A stretch of DNA of 64,000 nucleotides. It comes from CAYGLF01 sp964350945. Its GTDB lineage: Bacteria > Chlamydiota > Chlamydiia > Chlamydiales > JAAZZY01. The DNA lies in the NCBI GenBank assembly GCA_964350945.1, contig CAYGLF010000001.1, positions 124,001 through 188,000 of the forward strand. The letters run 5' to 3'. How positions within the stretch are numbered: position 1 is the stretch's first letter; each line of letters opens with the position of its first letter. Positions 52,758 to 62,550 of the stretch are shown one piece after another. The translations under genes were made by a program, and so were the position numbers. The notes beneath the pieces were generated by a model. It worked only from the letters and a program-made list of their open reading frames with translations, was not told where the DNA came from and did not search any database.

Positions 52758-53918
52758 TTGAAACCTTCCAATTCCTTCTCTGTCCATCACTTTATTCCTC
52801 CCACAAATAAAAGAGGAGCCTGCGTGCTCATGGGGCCCCTAGAGTCTTTTTTTGACCATAGTGTTCCGATTTGCTCTTTATTAGACATTCCTCTTATTTG
52901 CACATCCCCGCAATTGCTATTTAAGCTAAAGCATTTTTATCCTCCCTTTGCCTTCAAGCTGATTCCTGAGCTTGCCCTTGAACATTTGATCAAAGATTAC
53001 TCGAGTATTTTCTATGGCTTTAGCATTTACCCACATACCTTTAGAGAGCAGATAAATCAAAAAATTGAAGAAAAAGACAACCTTGACCTCTGGGAAAAAC
53101 CAACTCAATTTATCTACCACTTACATGGCTGCTCTGACAAGCATTGGTTTCAACCCGTAGGACACCTTAGTGATACTGATCAGATCCTTGTATATGGAGA
53201 GCGGATGCTTGATATCTTCAAAAGTTCAGGGTTTGATGAAAGAGCAACCACTTTTAGTAAAGTGGGAAATTATCGCCTCACCTATTACCAAAAACACAAG
53301 GATTTCTTTGATGCGTCTGCAGAAAAAAATATTTTTTCTAAGTTTGAGAAAAAGCAGTTAACTCTTCTTTATGCTCCTACCTGGCATGACAAAGATGACT
53401 CCTCTTCAGTCTTAAAGGCCCTTGGCGATCTTATTGAGAATCTTCCTAGGCACATCAATTTACTGGTCAAACTCCACCCTCTTTTAAAAATGGATATGGA
53501 GCAAAAAGGGTCGACCAAAAAACTTAGTCAACTACTTGAGCATTACCTTAACAAACCCAACTTACAGGTTTCATTTTCTTTCCCACATATCTACTCTCTT
53601 CTCAATAAAGTTGATGTCTATCTAGGAGATTACTCTTCAGTTGGCTATGATGCACTTTACTTTAACATCCCCCTTTTTTTTCTCAACCATGATGACCGCA
53701 ATTCTCTTGCTGATCCTTCTGCCTACCTTTTGAAAGCTGGGCATAATCTACACCTAAAAGATCTAAAAAATATCTACTCAAATATAGAAAAAGAGCTCCC
53801 ACTAGACTCTCTCAAATACAGCAAAATTCGAAAACAGATTTATGAATATGCTTTTGGCAAAGATCTTCCCTACCAAGAAGTTGTCCAAAACTATCAAAAC
53901 ATACTAACAGGGTACTGA
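52758..53918 (+). CDS. TagF/TagB-like transferase, copy 2
   Basis: This tandem paralogue (386 residues) is collinear with copy 1: RGACVLMGPLESFFDHSVPI, QFIYHLHGCSDKHWFQPVGH, LLYAPTWHDKDDSSS and YLGDYSSVGYDALYFNIPLF. I judge identity to be roughly 60-65 percent by eye. The start codon read is TTG at 52758, after a GGCTCC-like region without a clear ribosome site, so expression may depend on the upstream gene. Retention of all motifs in both copies suggests both are active, perhaps on different substrates. Confidence 0.74.
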   Translation: MKPSNSFSVHHFIPPTNKRGACVLMGPLESFFDHSVPICSLLDIPLICTSPQLLFKLKHFYPPFAFKLIPELALEHLIKDYSSIFYGFSIYPHTFREQINQKIEEKDNLDLWEKPTQFIYHLHGCSDKHWFQPVGHLSDTDQILVYGERMLDIFKSSGFDERATTFSKVGNYRLTYYQKHKDFFDASAEKNIFSKFEKKQLTLLYAPTWHDKDDSSSVLKALGDLIENLPRHINLLVKLHPLLKMDMEQKGSTKKLSQLLEHYLNKPNLQVSFSFPHIYSLLNKVDVYLGDYSSVGYDALYFNIPLFFLNHDDRNSLADPSAYLLKAGHNLHLKDLKNIYSNIEKELPLDSLKYSKIRKQIYEYAFGKDLPYQEVVQNYQNILTGY

Positions 53919-53932
53919 AGCAGAAGAAGAGG

Positions 53933-53964
53933 TCCCTGAATTCAACTAGGGAGTCACTTTTTTT
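53933..53964 (+). terminator. possible terminator after the TagF-like pair
   Basis: TCCCT at 53933-53937 pairs with AGGGA at 53948-53952 across a ten-base loop; seven T residues follow at 53958-53964 after a short gap. Weak stem, suitable position. Confidence 0.45.
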
Positions 53965-53977
53965 AAAGTTTTTTAGC

Positions 53978-54457
53978 TTAACTATTTGAATGCTCAAGTT
54001 CATTAATAAACTGAACTTTAAGTTTGTTGACGTCACTAAGAGGGACATCTTTTTTAACCAGTGCGTAAATTTCAGAGGTTTTAGGATCTTCAAAAAAGAG
54101 TCTATTTTCTTTTTTGATCTCACTGCGAAGAACGAGTTGCTTTTTGCGTCTTAAATACTGAGCTACAAAAAAGAGGTACTCTAAATCTTCATTTTTATAG
54201 GCAGAAAGAAAGATCTCCATAGCTCGTTCGTCGGGGGTTAAAACTTTTTTCTCTCTTTTTAATTCTATGTGCCAATGACCCCAAATATTCTCTCCACAAA
54301 GAGCTTCATTAAAGCAATTGTGACAGTAATCTTTACGTAAAGGGGCCTCTTCCTCTCCTTCTACAGTTGAGAAGATCTGATCATTATCTTCAAAGCGCTT
54401 GTTACATTCAATACAGCTTCTTTGTCGTGCGGGTATTTTAAACTGGAAGGGATTCAT
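53978..54457 (-). CDS. small zinc-ribbon-like protein downstream of holA
   Basis: The 159-residue product has two cysteine pairs suggestive of a zinc site: RSCIECNKRFE near residues 14-24 and DYCHNCFNEALC near 43-54, followed by a charged helical region with no known domain. I do not recognise the family. It overlaps holA by 20 bases and is the last gene of the xseA-to-holA run, so it is probably cotranscribed. Confidence 0.7.
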   Translation of the reverse strand: MNPFQFKIPARQRSCIECNKRFEDNDQIFSTVEGEEEAPLRKDYCHNCFNEALCGENIWGHWHIELKREKKVLTPDERAMEIFLSAYKNEDLEYLFFVAQYLRRKKQLVLRSEIKKENRLFFEDPKTSEIYALVKKDVPLSDVNKLKVQFINELEHSNS

Positions 54458-55424
54458 TCATTAAACCAATTTTCAGCAGTAGTAGACTTTGTAAAAACTC
54501 TTCATTACACGTTTGGTTTTTTGCGATCAACTCAATTTCAAAGAGAATAGCTAGCATTTTTTTAAATTGCTCAGATGTATGCTGAGCACTCCACTGAATA
54601 TTTTTATCTAAAAAAGTGCCCCTTAGCTGCGGGTAATATTGACCGATATCTTTGACCGCTAATCCCTTAATCCTAAAATTTCTCTGAAAGATGGTCCGCA
54701 ATGAATAAATTAAAAGCATCATTGGGAATTTATGTGAATGAATTAAAAAAAGGGCTTCTTTGAGGTTATTTTCTAGTAAAGCTTGTCCTATTTTGAATAA
54801 AGAGCTTTGAGAGTAAGAACCTAAAAGTTTTAAATCTTCACGACACACCTCATTTTTCCCATTCAAATAGCAGATCAGTTTTTCGATCTCTTGATCAATG
54901 ATTGCAGCCTTAGAGTCACTCATTTTCACCATCTGGCTAGCTAATGCTGAAGATATTTTTAGTTGATTCTCTGAAAATTTCTGGACTATCTCAAACATCA
55001 AGCGCTTGTCTCGATCCCATGGTTTTTCTTGAGTTAAGTCCAAAATAATCCCACTTTTATTAAACGCGCTTAACTCTTTAGGCATGGAAGCTGCCGTTAA
55101 GATCAAGCGCAACGGGTCTCTTTTTTTCTCTGTGGCTTGAAGAAGTTTTTTTAAAAGAGGCTTTGTAAGCTTGGAGATCTCATAAATACAAACCACTTTA
55201 TTTTCCGAAAACATCGAATGGGTCTCTAATATTTCACTGAGTTTTTGCAACGTCAACTCAGCCCCCGTATATATTTCGGGGTTTTTATGAAGATCCAATA
55301 ACTTTTTGGCCACTTTTTGTTGAATATAGCTCTCCGGGTCTAGAATAAGATACACATTACACAGGTGCTCTATGCTAGCGGTCTCTATATGCTTTTGGAA
55401 AGCTTTTACATTTGTAAACTTCAT
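54438..55424 (-). CDS. holA: DNA polymerase III delta subunit
   Basis: Delta opens the sliding clamp as part of the clamp loader. The 328-residue product has the family layout: an N-terminal AAA-like domain (CNVYLILDPESYIQQKVAKK), a middle domain, and the C-terminal collar (LLENNLKEALFLIHSHKFP, then MMLLIYSLRTIFQRNFRI). Divergent as usual, so the call rests on layout. Its ATG overlaps the ispA stop by four bases. Confidence 0.82.
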   Translation of the reverse strand: MKFTNVKAFQKHIETASIEHLCNVYLILDPESYIQQKVAKKLLDLHKNPEIYTGAELTLQKLSEILETHSMFSENKVVCIYEISKLTKPLLKKLLQATEKKRDPLRLILTAASMPKELSAFNKSGIILDLTQEKPWDRDKRLMFEIVQKFSENQLKISSALASQMVKMSDSKAAIIDQEIEKLICYLNGKNEVCREDLKLLGSYSQSSLFKIGQALLENNLKEALFLIHSHKFPMMLLIYSLRTIFQRNFRIKGLAVKDIGQYYPQLRGTFLDKNIQWSAQHTSEQFKKMLAILFEIELIAKNQTCNEEFLQSLLLLKIGLMNESLPV

Positions 55425-56254
55425 ATAGAAAACATCTTATTGAGAAATGGAATCAAAAGAGGGAAAGAACAATCTAAACTGTTCAGTAGTAGCAGAGCTT
55501 CTTGAACAGTTTCTTCGATCAAAGAACGAGCTTCTTCGTCTGTTTTCAGAGAGAAAATGGTAAATTTTTCACATTTTTCGTCTTTGTGTTTACCCAAAAA
55601 ATCATTTTGAATTTGAAAAGCCCAGCCAATTTTTTGCCCAACTTCACGTAGAACTTTTTGGTTGCTCTGGTATCGGTTGGCTAAAATGGCCCCAAATTCA
55701 AGAGCACAGCAAAAAAGAGAGGATGTTTTTCTCATATAAATGCTTAAAAGCTCATAGATATGTCCATTTTTTCCCCCCATTTGTAAATCTAAGAGCTGGC
55801 CTTCTAAAAGCTGCTGCCCCCCACTATAGTAACTTAAAAGCTTGATAAGCTCTACTTTTTGATCGTTAGAGATGTGAGGACTCTGTGATATCATTGCAAA
55901 AGATTCTGTAAGTAAGAAGTCTCCACACAAAACAGCCGTGGCTTCGTCAAATGCTTTATGTACAGTCAGTTTCCCGCGCCTTAGATCATCATCATCCATG
56001 CAGGGCAGGTCATCGTGCACCAACGTGTAGTTATGGACAAACTCTAAACTAGAAGCTGCATCAAAAGCATGGTCTACTTCTTGGCACAGATCATAACACG
56101 TTAGTAAAACTAGTAGGGGACGAATTCTTTTCCCTCCGCTGCCAATTGCATAGCGGGCTGCCTCATAGAGAGTTTTTTCCTCTCTTGAAATATGACTTGA
56201 AAGATTTTCCTCTAGTCTATCTAGAAGTTGCTTGGATATTGATTTGATTTGCAT
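55421..56254 (-). CDS. ispA: short-chain polyprenyl diphosphate synthase (IspA-like)
   Basis: IspA condenses IPP with DMAPP or GPP to farnesyl diphosphate. The 277-residue product has GSGGKRIRPLLVLLTCYDL and the first Asp-rich motif DDLPCMDDDDLRRGKLTVHK. The second motif, normally DDILD, reads NDFLG in AFQIQNDFLGKHKDE, and the loop after it is shortened. The ATG at 56254 with AAGAG upstream is preferred to the open frame up to 56350. It overlaps ugd by 38 bases. dxs, four genes upstream, feeds the same pathway. Confidence 0.85.
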   Translation of the reverse strand: MQIKSISKQLLDRLEENLSSHISREEKTLYEAARYAIGSGGKRIRPLLVLLTCYDLCQEVDHAFDAASSLEFVHNYTLVHDDLPCMDDDDLRRGKLTVHKAFDEATAVLCGDFLLTESFAMISQSPHISNDQKVELIKLLSYYSGGQQLLEGQLLDLQMGGKNGHIYELLSIYMRKTSSLFCCALEFGAILANRYQSNQKVLREVGQKIGWAFQIQNDFLGKHKDEKCEKFTIFSLKTDEEARSLIEETVQEALLLLNSLDCSFPLLIPFLNKMFSI

Positions 56255-57584
56255 ATACACTCTTTTTGCCGACACAGATGTAATCAAAGCCTTTTTGTGC
56301 CATATCATCAGGTTCATACTGATTTCTACCATCAAAAAAAGCTTTACCATTCATTGTACTTAATACTTCATTAAATTCAACAAAACGAAATTGTCGCCAC
56401 TCTGTCATGAGTACCACTGCATCTGCATCTGCACAAGCATCAAGCTCAGAAGAACACCAGGTAATCTGATCCTCAAGTCCTTTTAAATATAATTTTGCAT
56501 TTTCCATAGCAATCGGATCGTAAAGTTTAAAATGTACCCCATGCTCATAGAGCAATTTGATAAGAGTCAACGCTGGAGCCTGACGCATATCATCCGTATC
56601 CGGCTTAAAGCTAAGCCCCCAAACCGCAATGGTTTTACCCTCTAGATCTCCCTCAAAATACTGGTGGATTTTCTGGGGCATGAGTTGCTTTTGCTTTTGA
56701 TTCACACTTTCAATTGCATCGAGCATATCTGTAGAGCAACCAATTTTTTTTGCAGTCGTTCGAAAGGCTTTAATATCTTTAGGGAAACACGACCCTCCAT
56801 AACCCACTCCTGGATATAAAAAGTGCGTGCCAAGTCTTCGGTCAGCTCCAATAGCCTTGCGCACCTTCCCTACATTAGCCCCTACTTTTTCACAAATTCC
56901 AGCAATCTCATTCATGAATGAAATGCGCGAAGCTAGCATGGCATTGGCAGCATATTTTGAAATTTCAGCAGAAAAAATATCCATGATAAGCATTTTATCG
57001 TGATTAATAGAAAAAGAAGAGTAAATCTCTTGCAAAGCTTTCACAGCTCTTGGATCTTCTGCCCCTACAATAATACGATCAGGTTTCATAAAGTCGTAGA
57101 CAGCGCTCCCCTCTTTGAGAAACTCTGGATTCGAAGCCACACAAAAAGGAATCTGTTTGTCTAGCTCATCAAGTCTATTTTGAATAATGGTTTCAATGCG
57201 AGCGGCTGTCCCTACAGGAACTGTGGACTTATTTACAATAATGTAAGGGTCGTCCATATGCTCCGCAATTTGCAAGGCAGCCTGGTCGACATACTTAAGC
57301 TCTGCTGATTCATCTTCAGCTTGGGGAGTGGACACTGCAATAAAAGCAATGACCGAGCGCTGCACCCCTTCTTGGTAGTCTGTTGTGAAAAATAACCTTT
57401 TATTTTTCATATTACGCTTAACAAGCTCATCAAGACCTGGTTCATAAAATGGGACAATTCCTTGCTTTAAAGTTTCAACTTTTTTAGCATCTATATCTAG
57501 GCAAGTTACCTGATGCCCCATCTCAGCAAAACACGTTGCAGAAACCAAGCCCACATATCCCGCTCCAACCACTAAAATTTCCAT
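56217..57584 (-). CDS. ugd: UDP-glucose 6-dehydrogenase
   Basis: Ugd oxidises UDP-glucose to UDP-glucuronate with two NAD. The 455-residue product has the Rossmann motif VVGAGYVGLVSATCFAEMGH, the catalytic cysteine in GVGYGGSCFPKDIKAF near residue 260, KSTVPVGTA, and GLSFKPDTDDMRQAPAL in the C-terminal domain. UDP-glucuronate is a precursor for envelope sugars or glycosylation. The gene lies two bases after tdh in the same direction. Confidence 0.95.
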   Translation of the reverse strand: MEILVVGAGYVGLVSATCFAEMGHQVTCLDIDAKKVETLKQGIVPFYEPGLDELVKRNMKNKRLFFTTDYQEGVQRSVIAFIAVSTPQAEDESAELKYVDQAALQIAEHMDDPYIIVNKSTVPVGTAARIETIIQNRLDELDKQIPFCVASNPEFLKEGSAVYDFMKPDRIIVGAEDPRAVKALQEIYSSFSINHDKMLIMDIFSAEISKYAANAMLASRISFMNEIAGICEKVGANVGKVRKAIGADRRLGTHFLYPGVGYGGSCFPKDIKAFRTTAKKIGCSTDMLDAIESVNQKQKQLMPQKIHQYFEGDLEGKTIAVWGLSFKPDTDDMRQAPALTLIKLLYEHGVHFKLYDPIAMENAKLYLKGLEDQITWCSSELDACADADAVVLMTEWRQFRFVEFNEVLSTMNGKAFFDGRNQYEPDDMAQKGFDYICVGKKSVYANQINIQATSR

Positions 57585-57586
57585 AA

Positions 57587-58612
57587 TTATTCCCAGTTTA
57601 AAATAACTTTACCCGACTGACCTGATAGGATCAGTTCGAAAGCTTTTTCATATTCCTCTTTTGCAAAACGATGAGTGATTGTCGGTTTAATATCTAGACC
57701 ACTTTTTAATAAGTTGGTCCCCTTATGCCACGTTTCAAAAATTTCACGCCCTGAAATTCCTTTAATCTCTAGCCCTTTCATCACAATATCGTTCCAAGAG
57801 GTTTCCACTTTTCCTGGACAGATCCCCAGTAGAGCGGCTTTCCCTCCCTTCATTAGATTCTTGAAAATTGATTCAAGGGCCACGGCACTTCCTGCAGACT
57901 CAAGAGCCACATCAAACCCTACTTTAATCCCTGCTTTTTTCATGACTTCTTCAATGGATTGATTGTTGACATTCACAGTATGTGTTGCACCCATTTTTTT
58001 AGCTAAGTCTAGGCGAAAATCAAAGAGATCTGATGCGATCACAGTGCGCGCTCCCACTTTTTTGGCAATACCACAAGCCATCAAACCAATGGGGCCAGCA
58101 CCAACTACCCAAACATCTTCTCCAACAAGATCAAAGGAAAGGGCCATATGAACCGCGTTTCCATAAGGATCTAAGACACTCGCCACTTCATCATCTATCG
58201 AAGGATCAAGTAAAAAGACATTCTCTTCAGGAACCACCACATATTCAGCAAAACCGCCATTACAGTGAACCCCAATCCCTATCATGTTCACACAAAGGTT
58301 TTTAAACCCTCTAGTACAGTTTCTACAGTGATTACAACCAATTCTCCCTTCTACAGAGACACGATCACCAACTTTAAAACGTGTTGCACTCGTTCCCAGC
58401 TGAACAATTTCCCCCATAAATTCGTGACCAATAGTCAATGGGACAGGAACCGTTTTTTGTGACCAATCATCCCATTCGTAGATATGGACATCGGTCCCGC
58501 AAATCGATGATTTCTTCACACGTATCATCACTTGCGTTGCTGAAGGGGTCGGTTCTTTGATGTCTTCTAACCAAAGTCCTTTTCTAGCCTCTTTTTTCAC
58601 GAGAGCTTTCAT
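57587..58612 (-). CDS. tdh: L-threonine 3-dehydrogenase
   Basis: Tdh oxidises L-threonine to 2-amino-3-ketobutyrate. The 341-residue zinc alcohol-dehydrogenase-family product has the catalytic zinc ligands in SICGTDVHIYEWD and GHEFMGEIV, the structural zinc cluster GCNHCRNCTRGFKNLC, and the NAD site VVGAGPIGLMACGI. The gene overlaps kbl by four bases; together they convert threonine to glycine and acetyl-CoA. Confidence 0.94.
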   Translation of the reverse strand: MKALVKKEARKGLWLEDIKEPTPSATQVMIRVKKSSICGTDVHIYEWDDWSQKTVPVPLTIGHEFMGEIVQLGTSATRFKVGDRVSVEGRIGCNHCRNCTRGFKNLCVNMIGIGVHCNGGFAEYVVVPEENVFLLDPSIDDEVASVLDPYGNAVHMALSFDLVGEDVWVVGAGPIGLMACGIAKKVGARTVIASDLFDFRLDLAKKMGATHTVNVNNQSIEEVMKKAGIKVGFDVALESAGSAVALESIFKNLMKGGKAALLGICPGKVETSWNDIVMKGLEIKGISGREIFETWHKGTNLLKSGLDIKPTITHRFAKEEYEKAFELILSGQSGKVILNWE

Positions 58613-59820
58613 ATACTAGCTCCTTTAATAATTCCTAATTTCTTACCCACTTTTTCAAAAGCCATAATCGCACGATCTAGATCTTGTACTGAATGTGCTG
58701 CTGAGATCTGTGTGCGGATCCGCGCTTGACCTTGAGGAACCACCGGAAATGAAAATCCAATCACATAAATTCCTTCTTTCAAAAGTTCTTCTGCCATCAA
58801 AGATGCAATCTTAGCATCATGAAGCATCACAGGGATAATAGGATGATCTTTTCCAGCTAAACTAAAACCAAGCTCCGTCATTTTACGGCGGAAATATTCA
58901 CTGTTTTCTTTTAACTTCTTGCGTAGCTGATCGCCCTTTTCTAAAAGCTCAAAGACCTTGATTGAGGCCTGACAAATCGCAGGAGCTAGTGAATTTGAAA
59001 ATAGGTAAGGACGCGAGCGCTGGCGCAGCCAAGCAATAATTTCCTTACGACCTGAAGTGTAGCCCCCTGAAGCCCCTCCAAGAGCCTTTCCGAAGGTTCC
59101 TGTTAGGATATCGATACGCCCTAAAACTTCGCAATACTCAGGTGTCCCTATTCCGCGCTCTCCAATAAAACCTGTTGCATGACAGTCATCGACAAAAACA
59201 AGTGCTTGATATTGATCTGCAAGATCGCAAATACCTTTCAGGTTGGCAATAATTCCATCCATTGAAAAAACCCCGTCGGTCACAATCATTTTCACTTGGG
59301 CACCCGCAGCATCTGCTTCTTTGAGTTTTTCTTCGAGATCGTGTAAGTCATTATTACGATAGCGGAATCTTTTGGCCTTACAAAGGCGAATGCCATCAAT
59401 AATGCTCGCGTGATTTAAAGAATCTGAAATAACAGCATCATCTGGGCCTAAAAGCGTTTCAAAACAACCTCCATTTGCGTCAAAGCAAGAAGAGTACAGA
59501 ATGGTGTCTTCCATGTGCAAAAACTGAGAGACCTTTTGTTCCAGCTGTTTATGAACATTTTGCGTTCCACATATAAAACGAACCGATGCCGTTCCAAATC
59601 CAAAACGATGAATCCCCTCTACTGCTGCTTGCTCAACCTCTGGGCTGTGAGCAAGCCCCAGGTAATTGTTAGCGCAGAAGTTGAGAACTTTTGATCCCCT
59701 TTCAAGGGATATCTGTGCAGATTGTGGGCTTGATATAATACGCTCTTCTTTAAACAAACCTTGGCTTTTCAGCTCTTCTGTTTGTAAATTTAGTTTTTCT
59801 AAAAATAGTGAATTTGCCAT
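58609..59820 (-). CDS. kbl: 2-amino-3-ketobutyrate CoA ligase
   Basis: Kbl (PLP, alpha-oxoamine synthase family) splits 2-amino-3-ketobutyrate with CoA to glycine and acetyl-CoA. The 403-residue product has VLNFCANNYLGLAHSPEV, the PLP aspartate in VFVDDCHATGFIGERG, and the Schiff-base lysine in DILTGTFGKALGGASGGY. It is coupled to tdh by a four-base overlap, which identifies it over BioF or HemA. Confidence 0.95.
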   Translation of the reverse strand: MANSLFLEKLNLQTEELKSQGLFKEERIISSPQSAQISLERGSKVLNFCANNYLGLAHSPEVEQAAVEGIHRFGFGTASVRFICGTQNVHKQLEQKVSQFLHMEDTILYSSCFDANGGCFETLLGPDDAVISDSLNHASIIDGIRLCKAKRFRYRNNDLHDLEEKLKEADAAGAQVKMIVTDGVFSMDGIIANLKGICDLADQYQALVFVDDCHATGFIGERGIGTPEYCEVLGRIDILTGTFGKALGGASGGYTSGRKEIIAWLRQRSRPYLFSNSLAPAICQASIKVFELLEKGDQLRKKLKENSEYFRRKMTELGFSLAGKDHPIIPVMLHDAKIASLMAEELLKEGIYVIGFSFPVVPQGQARIRTQISAAHSVQDLDRAIMAFEKVGKKLGIIKGASI

Positions 59821-59836
59821 ACTTATTCCTTATTAT

Positions 59837-60676
59837 TTATCGCAGCTTTCCAACCCAACCGAGTTTTGTTCTAAGGGTTGCAAAATAATCATGCCTAGAG
59901 AGTCTAACAATACGCAGCTTTTTTTCGTGCTTTTTTATTCGAAGTGACATCATTTGACCCATTTTTCCTTGGGAAATCCCGTCAAAGACAGCCTCTAGGG
60001 GGTACTTTCCTCTCAAATATTGAATTTCGATCTCATGGCGAGGAGATAATACAATGGGTCGATTGGAGATGGTGTGGGCGCATACTGGTGTTAAAACGAC
60101 TGCCTCTAGCTCAGGTGTTAAGATAGGTCCTCCTGCAGCTAGTGAATATGCTGTAGAACCATTTGGAGTAGCAATAATCATTCCATCAGCCTCAAAGGTG
60201 TTGATAAGGCCTCCATTGACCTTGATGGCAAACTCCACTAAATTGGAACGATTGGAGCGATGCACCACTATATCATTGAGAGCAAACCCCTCTAAATCAT
60301 TCATTTTAGCTTGAAGCATCATCCTATTTTCCACTCGATAGGCCCCTTCTATAAGATCTACCAGTGAAATCTCAATTTCATTTAAGGGAATATCTGCCAT
60401 AAAGCCAAGGTGGCCTAGGTTAATCCCAATGATCGGGATATCAAACTGTTTGTATCTGTGAATCAAACGTAGGATGGTTCCATCCCCACCCATTGAAATT
60501 AAGAACTGTAGCTTTTTAAAATCAACGCTTGATAAGGGGGGCGCTTTAAAAAGCTCGGAATATTGATCTTCAACAACAACCATCACTCCGTATTTAGCAA
60601 GTATCTCAATAACCTGGTGGGTATATTGCTTTGAAAACTTGTTATCAATTTTTGGGAACAGTGCAATTTGCATCAT
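59837..60676 (-). CDS. nadK: NAD kinase
   Basis: NadK phosphorylates NAD to NADP. The 279-residue product has the GGDGT motif (ISMGGDGTILRLIHRY), the second signature NGSTAYSLAAGGPI, and TPVCAHTISNRPIVL. Its ATG overlaps the dxs stop by four bases. Confidence 0.95.
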   Translation of the reverse strand: MMQIALFPKIDNKFSKQYTHQVIEILAKYGVMVVVEDQYSELFKAPPLSSVDFKKLQFLISMGGDGTILRLIHRYKQFDIPIIGINLGHLGFMADIPLNEIEISLVDLIEGAYRVENRMMLQAKMNDLEGFALNDIVVHRSNRSNLVEFAIKVNGGLINTFEADGMIIATPNGSTAYSLAAGGPILTPELEAVVLTPVCAHTISNRPIVLSPRHEIEIQYLRGKYPLEAVFDGISQGKMGQMMSLRIKKHEKKLRIVRLSRHDYFATLRTKLGWVGKLR

Positions 60677-62547
60677 AAAGTCGCCATTTGAAGAGCTTCT
60701 AAACGAAAGCTTTCCATAACATCCTCTACAATCTGCTCTGGGAGCAGACGAATTTCTTCAAGCAATTCAGCGCGACTTCCCTGCTGCAAATAAAGGTCAG
60801 GGATACCTTTATTTAAAACACGTACATGAGATAAGTGATTTTGAATCAGAAACTGATTCACGCTGTTTCCTAATCCCCCTTGGAGTGAGTGTTCTTCGAG
60901 GGTGAGAACCATAGAATGAGTTTCAAAAAGCTGGGTTAAAGCTGTTTCATCAAGGGGTTTTACAAAGACAGGGTCAAAAATAGAACTGTTGATCCCTTTT
61001 GATTTTAAGATTTCATGAACTTGCATAGCTTCCCGATTCATATGGCCGAGCGCAATAATTAAAAGATCTTTACCCAAAGCTAAAATCTCCCCCTTTCCAA
61101 GTTTTCTATTAACCTTTGGCTCTTTATCATTCTCAGTAATCATATTTGGATAGCGAATTGCCGTAGGAAGGTTCCATTCAAAAGCGACATTCAAAAGCTC
61201 TTTGAGTACTTGACCATCCCGTGGTTGGCAGATAACCATATTTGGCATTACTTTCAAAAATCCAATATCATAAATTCCATGATGTGTCGGACCGTCAGCA
61301 GCTGAGATTCCTGCTCGGTCGACTGCAAAAACAACAGGGATATGCTGCAGGCATATATCATGAAAAACATTATCCATCGCCCTTTGTAAAAAAGTAGCAT
61401 AAATAGATGATATCACTTTCAATTCTCTGGAATAGGCGATTCCTCCACAATATGTCACGCTGTGGGGTTCTGCAATTCCAACATCAATGCATCTCTTTGG
61501 AAATGCTTCTTTAAAAGAGTCTAAGCAAGAGCCATAGGACATTGCAGGGGTTACCGCGATAATCTGAGCATCTTTCTTTCCCATTTCTAAAAGATGGCGA
61601 CCAAAAACTTTGGGAAAGGTTGGTTTGAGCGAGGGGTTAGGTAAAAATTTACCTGATTCAGGATTAAAGGGCTTTGCACCATGATGAGAGATCGGATTGC
61701 GCATCGCCTCTGGCATTCCCTTTCCTTTGGTTGTAAGAACATGAAGCAGACAAGGGCTTCTACTCTTTTTTAAGGAGGAGAGTGTGGCAATGAGTTTTTC
61801 GATATCGTGACCATCGATGGGGCCAACATAGTTAAGTCCATATTGCTCAAAAAATGTTGCGGGATAGTTTGCAAATCCTTCAGAGGAGACCACTCCGTTG
61901 GTTTGTGTCCAACGATGATTGTGGGCGCTCAAGGAATCCTGATCCATCGACTGTTCTTTCATTGAGGGGCTTCCAACCATATGGCTTAATATATGGTTGA
62001 TCGCTCCTACATTATTTGAAATCGACATCGCATTATCATTCAAAATGACGATGAAACGCTTGAGGTCATTTGGGAGATTGTTCAGGGCTTCTAAAACCAT
62101 GCCACAAGTTAGGGTGGCATCGCCAATAACTGGAACGATATGTTCCTCACGTTGAAAAGTATCACGTGTCTTTGCAAGTCCTAATGCAAGAGAAAGCGCC
62201 GTTCCAGCATGCCCTGCATAAAAGTGATCATAGACTGATTCTTCAGGGTGAGAGAAACCACACAAACCTTTGTATTTACGAATGCGTTCGAACTCAGAAT
62301 ACCTTCCTGTCAATAGTTTATGAGGGTATGTTTGGTGACTAACATCAAAAATTAATTTATCGATCGGTGTATTAAAAACGACGTGCATTGCAATTGTTAA
62401 CTCAACAATTCCTAGATTTGAGGAGAGGTGACCGCCATTTACTGAAAGTACTGAAATAATTCTGTGACGAATTTCATCTGCAAGCTCTTTAAGCTGCTCG
62501 ATTGAATAATTTTTAAAATCTTGAGGATTGTTTATTTGAGAAAGCAT
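60673..62547 (-). CDS. dxs: 1-deoxy-D-xylulose-5-phosphate synthase
   Basis: Dxs makes DXP from pyruvate and glyceraldehyde-3-phosphate, the first step of the MEP isoprenoid pathway. The 624-residue product has the TPP-binding GDATLTCGMVLEALNN with ILNDNAMSIS (residues 140-175), GGHLSSNLGIVELTIAM, and the transketolase Tyr-binding domain with AVDRAGISAADGPTHHG. It sits between xseB and nadK, and the order xseA-xseB-dxs matches Chlamydia. Confidence 0.96.
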   Translation of the reverse strand: MLSQINNPQDFKNYSIEQLKELADEIRHRIISVLSVNGGHLSSNLGIVELTIAMHVVFNTPIDKLIFDVSHQTYPHKLLTGRYSEFERIRKYKGLCGFSHPEESVYDHFYAGHAGTALSLALGLAKTRDTFQREEHIVPVIGDATLTCGMVLEALNNLPNDLKRFIVILNDNAMSISNNVGAINHILSHMVGSPSMKEQSMDQDSLSAHNHRWTQTNGVVSSEGFANYPATFFEQYGLNYVGPIDGHDIEKLIATLSSLKKSRSPCLLHVLTTKGKGMPEAMRNPISHHGAKPFNPESGKFLPNPSLKPTFPKVFGRHLLEMGKKDAQIIAVTPAMSYGSCLDSFKEAFPKRCIDVGIAEPHSVTYCGGIAYSRELKVISSIYATFLQRAMDNVFHDICLQHIPVVFAVDRAGISAADGPTHHGIYDIGFLKVMPNMVICQPRDGQVLKELLNVAFEWNLPTAIRYPNMITENDKEPKVNRKLGKGEILALGKDLLIIALGHMNREAMQVHEILKSKGINSSIFDPVFVKPLDETALTQLFETHSMVLTLEEHSLQGGLGNSVNQFLIQNHLSHVRVLNKGIPDLYLQQGSRAELLEEIRLLPEQIVEDVMESFRLEALQMATL

Positions 62548-62550
62548 AAC

